Below are positions 16,206 to 24,672 of a stretch of 59,102 bases of DNA, piece by piece. The notes beneath the pieces are model-generated. The model did no database searches. It was not told where the DNA came from and saw only the letters and a list, made by a program, of their open reading frames with translations. The stretch's first letter is position 1. Each line of letters begins with the position of its first letter. The translations under genes and the position numbers were made by a program. Origin of the DNA: Nocardioides sp. (GTDB lineage Bacteria; Actinomycetota; Actinomycetes; Propionibacteriales; Nocardioidaceae); NCBI RefSeq assembly GCF_030150155.1, contig NZ_JASLGR010000011.1:1-59102 (forward strand), read 5' to 3'.

Positions 16206-16766
16206 TCAGTTCTCCTTGAACGGGAAGCCGAGCGCCTTGAGCAGCGCGCGACCCTGGTCGTCGTTGGTGGCCGTGGTCACCAGGGTGATGTCCATACCGC
16301 GCGAGCGGTCGATCTTGTCCTGGTCGATCTCGTGGAACATGACCTGCTCGGTCAGACCGAAGGTGTAGTTGCCGCGGCCGTCGAACTGGTTGCCGTTGAG
16401 ACCACGGAAGTCCCGGATACGCGGCAGGGCGAGCGACAGGAGGCGGTCGAGGAACTCCCACATCCGGTCACCACGGAGCGTGACGTGGGCGCCGATCGGC
16501 ATGCCCTCGCGCAGCTTGAACTGAGCGATCGACTTCTTCGCCTTGTTCACCAGCGGCTTCTGGCCGGTGATCGCGGTGAGGTCCTTGATCGCGCCCTCGA
16601 TGAGCTTCGAGTCGCGAGCAGCCTCGCCGACACCCATGTTGACGACGATCTTGGTGAGGCCGGGGATCTGCATCACGTTCGGGATCTCGAACTGCTGCTG
16701 CAGAGCCGGAGCGATCTCACTGCGGTAGCGAGCCTTCAGGCGCGGCTGGGTAGCGGTCTCAGTCAT
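16206..16766 (-). CDS. rplE: 50S ribosomal protein L5
   Basis: A 186-residue 5S rRNA-binding protein that also contacts P-site tRNA. Recognised by PGLTKIVVNMGVGEA, LREGMPIGAHVTLRG and the C-terminal RGMDITLVTTA. The ATG lies one base after the rplX stop, and the stop one base before the rpsN start. Confidence 0.97.
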   Translation of the reverse strand: MTETATQPRLKARYRSEIAPALQQQFEIPNVMQIPGLTKIVVNMGVGEAARDSKLIEGAIKDLTAITGQKPLVNKAKKSIAQFKLREGMPIGAHVTLRGDRMWEFLDRLLSLALPRIRDFRGLNGNQFDGRGNYTFGLTEQVMFHEIDQDKIDRSRGMDITLVTTATNDDQGRALLKALGFPFKEN

Positions 16767-16767
16767 G

Positions 16768-17136
16768 TCAGATCTCCTTGCCGCTCTTGCGCGAGATGCG
16801 CACGCTGCGCTCGGCCGAGTACGTCGACCCGTCGGGGCGACGCTTGGTCACCGCGTCGCGACGGAAGCCGATGCGAACCGGCTTGCCGTCCTCGAGCAGC
16901 TGAACGTTCGAGACGTGGATCGGGGCCTCGGAGGCAATGATCCCGCCCTGGGTCTGCTGACCCGCGGCGTTCTGACCCGACTTGAGGTGACGCTTGATCA
17001 GGTTGACACCCTCGACGACCACGCGGTCCTCGTCACGAAGAACGCGGATGACCTTGCCCTCAGCGCCCTTGTCCTTGCCGGCGAGAACCTTGACGGTGTC
17101 ACCGGTCTTGATGTTGAAGGACTTGCCCACAGACAT
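16768..17136 (-). CDS. rplX: 50S ribosomal protein L24
   Basis: A 122-residue assembly-initiator protein with the KOW motif in TGDTVKVLAGKDKGAEGKV. Two starts compete: GTG 17139 overlapping the rplN stop, and ATG 17136 sharing one base with it. The GGAGGT ribosome site is 3 nt from the GTG but 6 nt from the ATG, so I chose the ATG. Confidence 0.96.
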   Translation of the reverse strand: MSVGKSFNIKTGDTVKVLAGKDKGAEGKVIRVLRDEDRVVVEGVNLIKRHLKSGQNAAGQQTQGGIIASEAPIHVSNVQLLEDGKPVRIGFRRDAVTKRRPDGSTYSAERSVRISRKSGKEI

Positions 17137-17504
17137 CACAGCACCTCCGGGGCCAGGGAAATGATCTTCATGAACTTCTTGTCGCGCAGCTCGCGACCCA
17201 CCGGGCCGAAGATGCGGGTACCACGGGGCTCGCCGTCGTTCTTGAGGATGACAGCCGCGTTCTCGTCGAAGCGGATGTACGAGCCGTCTGGACGACGACG
17301 CTCCTTGACGGTCCGCACGATGACGGCCTTGACGACGTCGCCCTTCTTGACGTTGCCGCCGGGGATCGCGTCCTTGACAGTGGCGACGATGACGTCACCG
17401 ATGCCGGCGTAGCGACGACCAGAGCCACCGAGAACGCGGATGCAGAGGACTTCCTTGGCACCCGTGTTGTCGGCGACCTTCAGTCGCGACTCCTGCTGAA
17501 TCAT
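17136..17504 (-). CDS. rplN: 50S ribosomal protein L14
   Basis: A 122-residue protein at the subunit interface. It begins MIQQESRLKVADNTGAKE and contains RIFGPVGRELRDKKFMKI, both diagnostic. A strong AAGGAG site precedes the ATG. It is the first gene of the spc block, and a 221-bp spacer rich in hairpins separates it from rpsQ, so a separate promoter is likely. Confidence 0.97.
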   Translation of the reverse strand: MIQQESRLKVADNTGAKEVLCIRVLGGSGRRYAGIGDVIVATVKDAIPGGNVKKGDVVKAVIVRTVKERRRPDGSYIRFDENAAVILKNDGEPRGTRIFGPVGRELRDKKFMKIISLAPEVL

Positions 17505-17590
17505 GGATAACTCCTTGTCGAGCTGGTTCTCTCACCGCAACTGGGGCGGCAGAGCCTGGCCGAACTTCGAATGGTTGGTCTCCGTACAAA

Positions 17591-17720
17591 CGCCGGGGAA
17601 CGTCTTAGTCTCCCCGGCGTGTGCACAGAAGGTCAATTTGGCGAACGCCCAGGCCCCCTCCCCGAAGGGAAGAGGGCCTGAACGCACGCTCGGGCGACAC
17701 GGGCTATGCCCGTGCCGCCC
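17591..17720 (-). promoter_or_regulatory. Hairpin-rich spacer between rpsQ and rplN (S10/spc boundary)
   Basis: In transcript order three hairpins occur after the rpsQ stop. The first, 17692-17720, has arms around CACGGGC/GCCCGTG. The second, 17651-17679, is a stem of about 12 bp closed by a C(UUCG)G tetraloop with two to three G-U pairs on the sense strand. The third, 17591-17619, has 9-bp arms CGCCGGGGA/TCCCCGGCG. A TTGACC hexamer (minus strand, 17631-17636) could be a -35 element, but I see no clear -10. The layout fits a terminator or attenuator for S10 followed by a leader for spc. Confidence 0.5.
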
Positions 17721-17725
17721 TGAGC

Positions 17726-18004
17726 TCACTTGGCCTTTTCGATGATCTCGATCAGGCGCCAGCGCTTCGTCGCCGACAGCGGGCGGGTCTCCATGACCAG
17801 CACGCGGTCGCCGATGCCGGCGCTGTTCTGCTCGTCGTGCGCCTTGAGCTTGCTCGTGCGACGCATGACCTTGCCGTAGAGCGGGTGCTTCACGCGGTCC
17901 TCGACAGCAACGACGATGGTCTTCTCCATCTTGTCGCTGACGACGAGGCCCTCACGCACCTTGCGGCTGTTGCGCTCTTCAGTCTGCTCAGTGGTCTCAG
18001 CCAT
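17726..18004 (-). CDS. rpsQ: 30S ribosomal protein S17
   Basis: A 92-residue 16S rRNA-binding protein with OB fold. KTIVVAVEDRVKHPLYGK and VMETRPLSATKRWRL are diagnostic. Last gene of the S10 block here. Two bases separate its start from the rpmC stop. Confidence 0.97.
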   Translation of the reverse strand: MAETTEQTEERNSRKVREGLVVSDKMEKTIVVAVEDRVKHPLYGKVMRRTSKLKAHDEQNSAGIGDRVLVMETRPLSATKRWRLIEIIEKAK

Positions 18005-18006
18005 GA

Positions 18007-18249
18007 TCAGGCCTCCTCGTTGGTGCTGGCGCCCGGAGCGGTCCGAATGCCGAGCTCACGCTCACGCACCACGGTGTAGATCCGAGCAATGTCCTTCTTG
18101 ACCGTCCGAAGGCGGCCGTGGCCTTCCAGCTGGCCGGTGGCCGCCTGGAAGCGGAGGTTGAAGAGCTCCTCCTTGGACTCGCGGAGCTTCGCCTCGAGGT
18201 CCACATCGTTGAGCTCGTCGAGCTCGATCGCGGTGATCTGGTCTGCCAT
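18007..18249 (-). CDS. rpmC: 50S ribosomal protein L29
   Basis: An 80-residue helical protein at the peptide exit. LRESKEELFNLRFQAATGQL is the family signature. A charged tail after the second helix (GASTNEEA) makes it longer than the 63 residues of E. coli. The ATG shares one base with the rplP stop (TGATG). Confidence 0.96.
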   Translation of the reverse strand: MADQITAIELDELNDVDLEAKLRESKEELFNLRFQAATGQLEGHGRLRTVKKDIARIYTVVRERELGIRTAPGASTNEEA

Positions 18250-18668
18250 CAGAACTCACCAGCCTCTCGCGTGATGAAACGGCACTTCATGGGGAGCTTG
18301 TGGATCGCGCGGCGCATGGCCTCGCGGGCCACGTCCTCGGAGACACCGGAGAGCTCGAACATGACACGGCCGGGCTTGACGTTGGCGACCCACCACTCGG
18401 GCGAACCCTTACCGGAACCCATGCGGGTCTCGGCGGGCTTCTTGGTCAGCGGGCGGTCCGGGAAGATGTTGATCCAGACCTTTCCACCACGCTTGATGTG
18501 ACGGGTCATCGCGATACGAGCCGACTCGATCTGTCGGTTGGTCACGTAGTGACCCTCGATCGCCTGGATGCCGAAGTCACCGAAGGCGAGCGAGGTGCCG
18601 CCCTTGGCAGCGCCATCCCGCTTGGGGTGGTGCTGCTTACGGTGCTTGAGCCGACGGGGCATCAGCAT
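18249..18668 (-). CDS. rplP: 50S ribosomal protein L16
   Basis: A 139-residue protein near the A-site tRNA elbow. The N-terminus MLMPRRLKHRKQHHPKRDG and the GRMGSGKG-like MGSGKGSPEWW segment are diagnostic. The frame runs open upstream to 18878 inside rpsC, but the ATG at 18668 follows the rpsC stop by four bases and matches the conserved family start. Confidence 0.97.
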   Translation of the reverse strand: MLMPRRLKHRKQHHPKRDGAAKGGTSLAFGDFGIQAIEGHYVTNRQIESARIAMTRHIKRGGKVWINIFPDRPLTKKPAETRMGSGKGSPEWWVANVKPGRVMFELSGVSEDVAREAMRRAIHKLPMKCRFITREAGEF

Positions 18669-18672
18669 GGTC

Positions 18673-19488
18673 TCAGCCCTCCTGGGTCTCAGACGGAGCG
18701 GCCTCGGCCACGGGAGCCTCCACGGCGGGAGCCTCAGCGGCCGGAGCCTCGGTGCGAGCGCCACGCGAGCCACGGCTCGGACGGTCGCCACCACGGGCGG
18801 GACGGCCGCTGCGGCCGGGGACACCGGCACGGGCAGCCTGCTGGGCCTGGCGCTCGGCACGCGTGCCGGCAACCTCACCCTTGTAGATCCAGACCTTCAC
18901 GCCGATGCGACCGAAGGTGGTGCGAGCCTCGTAGAAGCCGTAATCGATGTCGGCACGCAGCGTGTGCAGCGGAACGCGACCCTCACGGTAGAACTCGGTA
19001 CGCGACATCTCGGCGCCGTTGAGACGGCCGGAGCACTGGATACGGATGCCCTTGGCACCCGAGCGCATCGTCGTCTGCATGGCCTTGCGCATGGCACGGC
19101 GGAACTGCACACGACCGGAGAGCTGCTCGGCAACACCCTGGGCGACCAGCTGAGCGTCGACCTCGGGGTTCTTGACCTCGAGGATGTTCAGCTGGACCTG
19201 CTTGCCGGTAAGCTTCTCGAGCTCGCCGCGGATGCGGTCGGCCTCGGCGCCACGGCGACCGATGACGATGCCCGGGCGGGCCGTGTGGATGTCCACACGG
19301 ACACGGTCACGGGTGCGCTCGATCTCGACGCGGGCGATGCCGGCGCGCTCCATGCCCTTGGACAGGAGCTTGCGGATCGCAACGTCCTCGCCCACGTAGG
19401 ACTTGTAGAGCTTGTCGGCGTACCAACGCGACTTGTGGTCGGTCGAGATGCCGAGGCGGAAGCCGTTCGGGTTGATCTTCTGACCCAT
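18673..19488 (-). CDS. rpsC: 30S ribosomal protein S3
   Basis: A 271-residue protein at the mRNA entry channel. It opens MGQKINPNGFRLGI, carries the KH-domain GIVIGRRGAEADRIRGEL, and ends its core at GRIGVKVWIYKGEV. Beyond that a tail of some 55 residues rich in Arg, Gly, Ala, Pro and Glu extends it past the E. coli length of 233, as in other actinobacteria. Confidence 0.97.
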   Translation of the reverse strand: MGQKINPNGFRLGISTDHKSRWYADKLYKSYVGEDVAIRKLLSKGMERAGIARVEIERTRDRVRVDIHTARPGIVIGRRGAEADRIRGELEKLTGKQVQLNILEVKNPEVDAQLVAQGVAEQLSGRVQFRRAMRKAMQTTMRSGAKGIRIQCSGRLNGAEMSRTEFYREGRVPLHTLRADIDYGFYEARTTFGRIGVKVWIYKGEVAGTRAERQAQQAARAGVPGRSGRPARGGDRPSRGSRGARTEAPAAEAPAVEAPVAEAAPSETQEG

Positions 19489-19491
19489 TGC

Positions 19492-19914
19492 TTACTTACC
19501 TGCCTTCTTCGCGGCGACCACGTCGGCCGGCTGGACGGCCAGCGTGATGTGGCTGGTGCGCTTGTTGATCCGAGTCGCACGGCCCTGGGCCCGGGGGCGC
19601 CAGCGCTTCATGGTCGGACCCTCGTCCACCATCGCGACCGAGACGACCAGGTCGCCACGGTTGAGACCCTCAGTGGTCTCGGCGTTGGCAACAGCGCTCT
19701 CCAGGACCTTGTACACGGTCTCGGAGGCCGCCTGCGGCGCGAAGGCCAGCAGGGACAGAGCCTCGTCGACCTGCAGGCCGCGGACCATGTCCACGACGCG
19801 GCGGGCCTTGAGCGGCGTGATCCGCACGAAGCGGGCGCTGGCGAAGGAGCCGGGCTCCTCGCCGAGGACGGAAAGGCGCCGTGCGGAGACGGAACGACGA
19901 TCGGTGGTGCTCAT
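19492..19914 (-). CDS. rplV: 50S ribosomal protein L22
   Basis: A 140-residue protein lining the exit tunnel. RITPLKARRVVDMVRG and ESAVANAE mark the core, and the beta-hairpin is in GPTMKRWRPRAQGRA. About 24 N-terminal residues precede the usual start of the fold. The ATG overlaps the rpsS stop by four bases. Confidence 0.97.
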   Translation of the reverse strand: MSTTDRRSVSARRLSVLGEEPGSFASARFVRITPLKARRVVDMVRGLQVDEALSLLAFAPQAASETVYKVLESAVANAETTEGLNRGDLVVSVAMVDEGPTMKRWRPRAQGRATRINKRTSHITLAVQPADVVAAKKAGK

Positions 19915-20192
19915 CGACGCTTCCCCTTTCGGTCTTCCTTGACGTGACCCTTGTAGGTACGGGTCGGTGCGAACTCGCCGAGCTTGTGGCCGACCATGGA
20001 GTCGACGACGAAGACCGGCACGTGCTTGCGACCGTCGTGCACCGCGATCGTGTGTCCGATGAAGGACGGCAGGATCATGGAGCGGCGCGACCAGGTCTTG
20101 ATGACGTTCTGGGTGCCCTTCTCGTTCTCGGCGTCCACCTTCTTGACGAGGTGGCCGTCGACGAAGGGGCCCTTCTTCAGGCTGCGAGGCAT
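19911..20192 (-). CDS. rpsS: 30S ribosomal protein S19
   Basis: A 93-residue protein of the small-subunit head. MPRSLKKGPFVDGHLVKKV and the C-terminal GHKLGEFAPTRTYKGH are diagnostic. Its stop overlaps the rplV ATG (ATGA), and a 15-bp spacer separates it from rplB. Confidence 0.98.
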   Translation of the reverse strand: MPRSLKKGPFVDGHLVKKVDAENEKGTQNVIKTWSRRSMILPSFIGHTIAVHDGRKHVPVFVVDSMVGHKLGEFAPTRTYKGHVKEDRKGKRR

Positions 20193-20207
20193 TGGACTAC
20201 TCCCCTA

Positions 20208-21044
20208 TCAACGCTTGTTCTTGCCGGACTTGCGGCGACGGATGATGAGGGCGTCGGATGCCTTGCGGCGGCGCGTGCGGCCCTCCGGCTTGCCCCACGG
20301 GGAGACGGGGTGACGTCCACCGGACGTCTTACCCTCACCACCACCGTGCGGGTGGTCGACCGGGTTCATGACCACACCACGGACGGTCGGGCGAACGCCC
20401 TTCCACCGCATGCGGCCGGCCTTGCCCCAGTTGATGTTCGACTGCTCGGCGTTGCCGACCTCGCCGATCGTGGCGCGGCAGCGCACGTCGACGTACCGCA
20501 TCTCGCCCGAAGGCAGACGCAGCGTCGCGCGGCTACCCTCACGGGCGACCAGCTGAGCCGAGTTACCGGCCGAGCGAGCCATCTTGGCGCCACCACCGGG
20601 ACGCAGCTCGATCGCGTGGATCGTGCTACCGACCGGGATGTTGCGCAGCGGCAGGTTGTTGCCGACCTTGATGTCAGCAGTCGGGCCCGCCTCGACGGTC
20701 ATGCCCTGCTTGAGGTCCTTCGGCGCAACGATGTAGCGCTTCTCGCCGTCCGCGTAGTGCAGCAGCGCGATGCGAGCGGTGCGGTTCGGGTCGTACTCGA
20801 TGTGAGCGACCTTGGCCGGCACGCCGTCCTTGTCGTAACGCTTGAAGTCGATCACGCGGTAGGCACGCTTGTGACCGCCACCCTTGTGACGGGTGGTGAT
20901 GCGACCCTGGTTGTTGCGACCACCGGTCTTGGAGAGCGGGCGAACCAGCGACTTCTCCGGGGTGGTGCGGGTGATCTCGACGAAGTCGGCCACCGAGGAG
21001 CCACGACGGCCCGGGGTAGTCGGCTTGTACTTGCGAATAGCCAT
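20208..21044 (-). CDS. rplB: 50S ribosomal protein L2
   Basis: A 278-residue protein needed for subunit association and peptidyl transfer. GRNNQGRITTRHKGGGHK in the N-terminal part, the GVVMNPVDHPHGGGEG loop with the key His, and the C-terminal basic RRRKSGKNKR tail identify it. The ATG follows rplW by 28 bp. Confidence 0.98.
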   Translation of the reverse strand: MAIRKYKPTTPGRRGSSVADFVEITRTTPEKSLVRPLSKTGGRNNQGRITTRHKGGGHKRAYRVIDFKRYDKDGVPAKVAHIEYDPNRTARIALLHYADGEKRYIVAPKDLKQGMTVEAGPTADIKVGNNLPLRNIPVGSTIHAIELRPGGGAKMARSAGNSAQLVAREGSRATLRLPSGEMRYVDVRCRATIGEVGNAEQSNINWGKAGRMRWKGVRPTVRGVVMNPVDHPHGGGEGKTSGGRHPVSPWGKPEGRTRRRKASDALIIRRRKSGKNKR

Positions 21045-21072
21045 TGTTCGATCAGTCCTTACTCAGACCCGG

Positions 21073-21378
21073 TCAGGCGACCGGACCCCCGAAGATGTCG
21101 ATGCGGTGACCCTCGGCGAGCGACACGATGGCGCGCTTGGTGTCCTTGCGCTTGCCCAGACCGAACTTGGTGCGACGCACCTTGCCGTTCCGGTTGATCG
21201 TGTTCACCGAGGTGACCTTGACGTTGAACACCTTCTCGACCGCGATCTTGATCTCGGTCTTGTTGGCGTCAGGGTGCACCAGGAAGGTGTACTTGTTCTG
21301 GTCGAGCAGGCCGTAGCTCTTCTCAGAGACGACCGGCGCGAGCAGGATGTCGCGGTGGTCCTTGTGCAGGGTGCTCAC
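21073..21378 (-). CDS. rplW: 50S ribosomal protein L23
   Basis: A 101-residue protein at the tunnel exit, the docking site for trigger factor and SRP. HPDANKTEIKIAVEKVFNV is diagnostic. The GTG start overlaps the rplD stop as GTGA. Confidence 0.97.
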   Translation of the reverse strand: MSTLHKDHRDILLAPVVSEKSYGLLDQNKYTFLVHPDANKTEIKIAVEKVFNVKVTSVNTINRNGKVRRTKFGLGKRKDTKRAIVSLAEGHRIDIFGGPVA

Positions 21379-21986
21379 TTGGCAATCTCCTTCTTGGAAG
21401 CGACGAGCGCCTCGAAAGCAGCCTTGGTGAAGACCACGTCGTCCGAAGCCAGCACGTCGTACGCGTTGAGCTGGTCGACAGCGATGAGGTGAACCTCGGG
21501 CGCGTTACGCAGCGACAGCCACGTGACGTTGTCCTCGCGGTCCAGGACGACCAGGTACTTGGCGCGCTCGGTGAGCGAGCGGAGACCGGCGAGAGCGTCC
21601 TTGGTGGACGGCTTCTCGGCGACGCCGAAGCCCTCGACGACGTGGATCCGACCGTGCGCGGCGCGGTCCGACAGGGAACCGAGGAGCGCGGCGGCGATCA
21701 TCTTCTTGGGGGTGCGCTGCGAGTAGTCACGCGGCTGCGGACCGTGGACGATGCCACCGCCGGCGAACTGCGGCGCGCGGGTCGAGCCCTGGCGGGCGCG
21801 GCCGGTGCCCTTCTGCTTGTAGGGCTTGCGACCACCACCGCGCACGTCGGCGCGGGTCTTGGTGGCGTGCGTGCCCTGACGAGCGGCAGCCTGCTGAGCG
21901 ACCACAACCTGGTGGATCAGCGGAACGTTGACAACCTGGCCGAAGATCTCGGCAGGCAGGTCGACCTTGACAGTCTTGAGAGCCAT
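21375..21986 (-). CDS. rplD: 50S ribosomal protein L4
   Basis: A 203-residue tunnel protein. The extended loop RGGGRKPYKQKGTGRARQG is diagnostic, followed by GGGIVHGPQPRDYS. A GTG at 21992 would overlap the rplC stop, but the GGAG ribosome site is only 2 nt from it and 8 nt from the ATG at 21986, which also gives the conserved MALKTVKV start. Confidence 0.97.
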   Translation of the reverse strand: MALKTVKVDLPAEIFGQVVNVPLIHQVVVAQQAAARQGTHATKTRADVRGGGRKPYKQKGTGRARQGSTRAPQFAGGGIVHGPQPRDYSQRTPKKMIAAALLGSLSDRAAHGRIHVVEGFGVAEKPSTKDALAGLRSLTERAKYLVVLDREDNVTWLSLRNAPEVHLIAVDQLNAYDVLASDDVVFTKAAFEALVASKKEIAK

Positions 21987-21988
21987 GG

Positions 21989-22645
21989 TCACTTCTCCGT
22001 CTTCTTCGCGGCGGAGCGGAGAACCAGAAGGCTGCCCTTGGGGCCGGGAACGGCGCCCTTGACCAGGATCAGGCCCTTCTCCGCGTCGACGGCGTGCACG
22101 GTGAGGTTCTGGGTGGTGACGGTGTCAGTACCCATGTGACCTGCCATGCGGACGCCCTTGAACACGCGACCGGGGGTGGCGCACGCGCCGATGGAACCGG
22201 GCTTGCGGTGGTTACGGTGAGCACCGTGCGACGCCGAGACACCGGCGAAGCCGTGACGCTTCATCGTTCCAGCGAAACCCTTACCCTTCGACGTGCCGGT
22301 GACGTCGATGACGTCGCCCTCGGCGAAGGTGTCCACAGCGAGCTCCTGGCCCACGGTGTAGGACGCGGCGTCAGCGGTGCGAATCTCGACCACGTGACGG
22401 CGCGGCGTGGTGCCTGCCTTGGCGAACTGGCCAGCGGCGGGCTTGGTCACCTTGCGGCTCGCGATCTCGCCGAAGCCGACCTGGATGGCGTTGTAGCCAT
22501 CGGTCTCGGGCTGGCGGATCTGCGTGACCACGTTGGTGGAGGCGACAACGACGGTCACCGGGATGACCTTGTTGTTCTCGTCCCAGACCTGGGTCATGCC
22601 CAGCTTGGTGCCGAGGAGGCCCTTCACATTGCGCTCGAAAGTCAT
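21989..22645 (-). CDS. rplC: 50S ribosomal protein L3
   Basis: A 218-residue protein near the peptidyl transferase centre. LLGTKLGMTQVWDE at the N-terminus, GKGFAGTMKRHGFAG, and HRNHRKPGSIGACATPGRV are diagnostic. GGAGG precedes the ATG. It follows rpsJ by 16 bp. Confidence 0.98.
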   Translation of the reverse strand: MTFERNVKGLLGTKLGMTQVWDENNKVIPVTVVVASTNVVTQIRQPETDGYNAIQVGFGEIASRKVTKPAAGQFAKAGTTPRRHVVEIRTADAASYTVGQELAVDTFAEGDVIDVTGTSKGKGFAGTMKRHGFAGVSASHGAHRNHRKPGSIGACATPGRVFKGVRMAGHMGTDTVTTQNLTVHAVDAEKGLILVKGAVPGPKGSLLVLRSAAKKTEK

Positions 22646-22661
22646 TGGAGGTCCTCCTTAC

Positions 22662-22970
22662 TCAGAGCTTGATCTCGATGTCGACACCGGCCGGAAGGTC
22701 GAGGCGCATCAGAGAGTCAACGGTCTTGGGGGTGGGGTCGATGATGTCGATGAGGCGCTTGTGCGTGCGCATCTCGAAGTGCTCGCGCGAGTCCTTGTAC
22801 TTGTGGGGCGAGCGAATGACGCAGTAGACGTTCTTCTCGGTCGGGAGCGGCACGGGGCCGGCGACCTTGGCACCCGTACGGGTGACGGTGTCCACAATCT
22901 TTCGCGCCGAGGTGTCGATCACCTCGTGGTCATAGGCCTTGAGCCTGATGCGGATCTTCTGTCCCGCCAT
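22662..22970 (-). CDS. rpsJ: 30S ribosomal protein S10
   Basis: A 102-residue protein, also the partner of NusB and NusG in transcription. The start MAGQKIRIRLKAYDHEVID and the block RTHKRLIDIIDPTPKTVD are diagnostic. The frame is open to 23042 upstream, but the ATG at 22970 gives the family start and has an AAGGA site. It is the first gene of the S10 block, with a long leader upstream. Confidence 0.98.
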   Translation of the reverse strand: MAGQKIRIRLKAYDHEVIDTSARKIVDTVTRTGAKVAGPVPLPTEKNVYCVIRSPHKYKDSREHFEMRTHKRLIDIIDPTPKTVDSLMRLDLPAGVDIEIKL

Positions 22971-23349
22971 CTGTCTCTCTCGTCCTTCTTCAGTCGCAGT
23001 TCCGACCCCCGCGGTCGGGCGTGTCGCCACTATTTGCGTCACGAACCGGGGCTCATCACTGCTTGGTTTGGGTTAAAACCTGCCAGGGGACTGACAGATT
23101 GAATCGGGTCTCCGTATCGATGCGGACACACCTGACCACCGATACACGACTGGAGCTCACGAGGAGCCCAGGAGACGCAATTCAGTAGTCAATTTGTAGC
23201 CGCACCCCGGCAAACCCAGCCGAAGCAACTTGGTTAGTCTGCCATCGGCCACGGGGGTACACCAAATCGTGGTCATGGGAGTCTGCGCCACGCCCATCGG
23301 GCCTGGAATCGACTCGCCTCCGACCACGGTTCTCGGACAACATGAGGCC
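22971..23349. promoter_or_regulatory. Spacer with S10 operon leader and promoter region
   Basis: This spacer divides rpsJ (minus strand) from the MFS gene (plus strand). It is more AT-rich than its surroundings around 23060-23110, where the S10 promoter is most likely. Near rpsJ, the CCGACC/GGTCGG arms (23002-23018) can form a short hairpin in the transcript. I could not fix -35 and -10 boxes with confidence. The plus-strand frame of the MFS gene is open from 23230, so part of the right half could be coding if that gene starts earlier. Confidence 0.4.
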
Positions 23350-24663
23350 GTGCCACCTGCTGTCGAACTCCCGTCGCGGCCTATCGTACGACGTCGCCTG
23401 CACCGTGCCGTACCGGTGGCCGCCGTCACGCTGCTGGCCCTCGTCGCCGCGGCCGGGTTCCGCTCCTCCACCGGTGCCCTGCTGGAGCCCTTGGAGACCG
23501 AGTTCGGCTGGACGCGGGCCACCACCTCCGGCGCGGTCTCCCTCAACCTGATCGTCTACGGCCTCACCGCCCCGTTCGCGGCCGCTCTGATGGGCCGCTT
23601 CGGGATGCGCCGGGTGGTGGCCGCCTCCCTCGTCCTGACGGCCCTCGGCTCGGGCCTCACCACGGTGATGACCCAGGCCTGGCAGCTGTGGCTGCTGTGG
23701 GGGTTCGCGGTAGGGGTGGGCACCGGGTCGCTGGCCCTGGTCTTCGGCGCGATCGTGGCCAACCGCTGGTTCACCTCCCACCGCGGCCTGGTCACCGGCG
23801 TGTTCTCGGCGGCCGGCTCCACCGGACAGCTCGTCTTCCTCCCGGCGATCGCCGCGCTGGCCGACGGGCCGGGCTGGCGCTGGGCGGCCGGCCTGATCGC
23901 GGTCTTCGCACTGGCGCTGGCACCGATCGTCTGGCTGGTGCTGCGCGACTCCCCCGGTGACGTCGGCGTGACGCCGTACGGCGCCGCGGCGGGCACCCCG
24001 GTCGTGGTCCCGCCCCGGGTGCGCGGAGCGGCGGCCCTGGCGGTGCGCACCCTCCTCGCCGTCTCCCGGCAGTGGACGTTCTGGGCGCTCTTCGCCAGCT
24101 TCTGGGTCTGCGGCTGGTCGACCAACGGTCTGATCGGCACCCACTTCATCGCCGCAGCGCACGACCACGGGATGGCCCAGACCACCTCGGCGTCGCTGCT
24201 GGCCCTGATCGGCATCTTCGACATCGCCGGCACGATCGCCTCGGGCTGGCTCACCGACCGGATCGACCCACGCCTGCTGCTGTGCTGCTACTACCTGCTG
24301 CGTGGGCTGTCCCTGCTCTGGGTCGACCGGCTGCTGGGTGACTCGGTCCACCCCAGCCTGTTCCTCTTCATCGTCTTCTACGGCCTGGACTGGGTGGCGA
24401 CCGTCCCGCCGACGGTGGCGCTGTGCCGGACCCACTTCGGCCTGGAGCGCTCGGGCATCGTGTTCGGCTGGATCTTCGCCGCGCACATGGTCGGAGCGGG
24501 CATCGCGGCCAGCTTCGCGGGGTGGACCCGCGACACCACCGGCAGCTATCTGACCGCCTGGATCACCGCCGGCGTCGCGTGCCTGGTGGCCGCCGTGATC
24601 TGCCTGCTGATCCCGCGTGTGACGCCGACCACCGATTCGGAGGGCCTGGGGACCCCGGGTTAG
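23350..24663 (+). CDS. MFS transporter
   Basis: A membrane protein with about 12 hydrophobic segments and the MFS loop GRFGMRRV after the second one. The substrate is unknown; the overall pattern resembles monocarboxylate/OFA-type MFS members. The start is uncertain: the frame is open from 23230 (TTG), an ATG lies at 23275, and I chose GTG 23350, which leaves about 25 residues before the first membrane segment. None has a good ribosome site. It lies on the strand opposite to the ribosomal operons and ends 9 bp before the first GH16-like gene. Confidence 0.8.
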   Translation: MPPAVELPSRPIVRRRLHRAVPVAAVTLLALVAAAGFRSSTGALLEPLETEFGWTRATTSGAVSLNLIVYGLTAPFAAALMGRFGMRRVVAASLVLTALGSGLTTVMTQAWQLWLLWGFAVGVGTGSLALVFGAIVANRWFTSHRGLVTGVFSAAGSTGQLVFLPAIAALADGPGWRWAAGLIAVFALALAPIVWLVLRDSPGDVGVTPYGAAAGTPVVVPPRVRGAAALAVRTLLAVSRQWTFWALFASFWVCGWSTNGLIGTHFIAAAHDHGMAQTTSASLLALIGIFDIAGTIASGWLTDRIDPRLLLCCYYLLRGLSLLWVDRLLGDSVHPSLFLFIVFYGLDWVATVPPTVALCRTHFGLERSGIVFGWIFAAHMVGAGIAASFAGWTRDTTGSYLTAWITAGVACLVAAVICLLIPRVTPTTDSEGLGTPG

Positions 24664-24672
24664 CGTCGTCGG

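Noticed and set aside
23230..23349. TTG 23230 or ATG 23275 as start of the MFS gene
   Set aside because: No ribosome site and an unusually long soluble N-terminus; kept only as alternatives.
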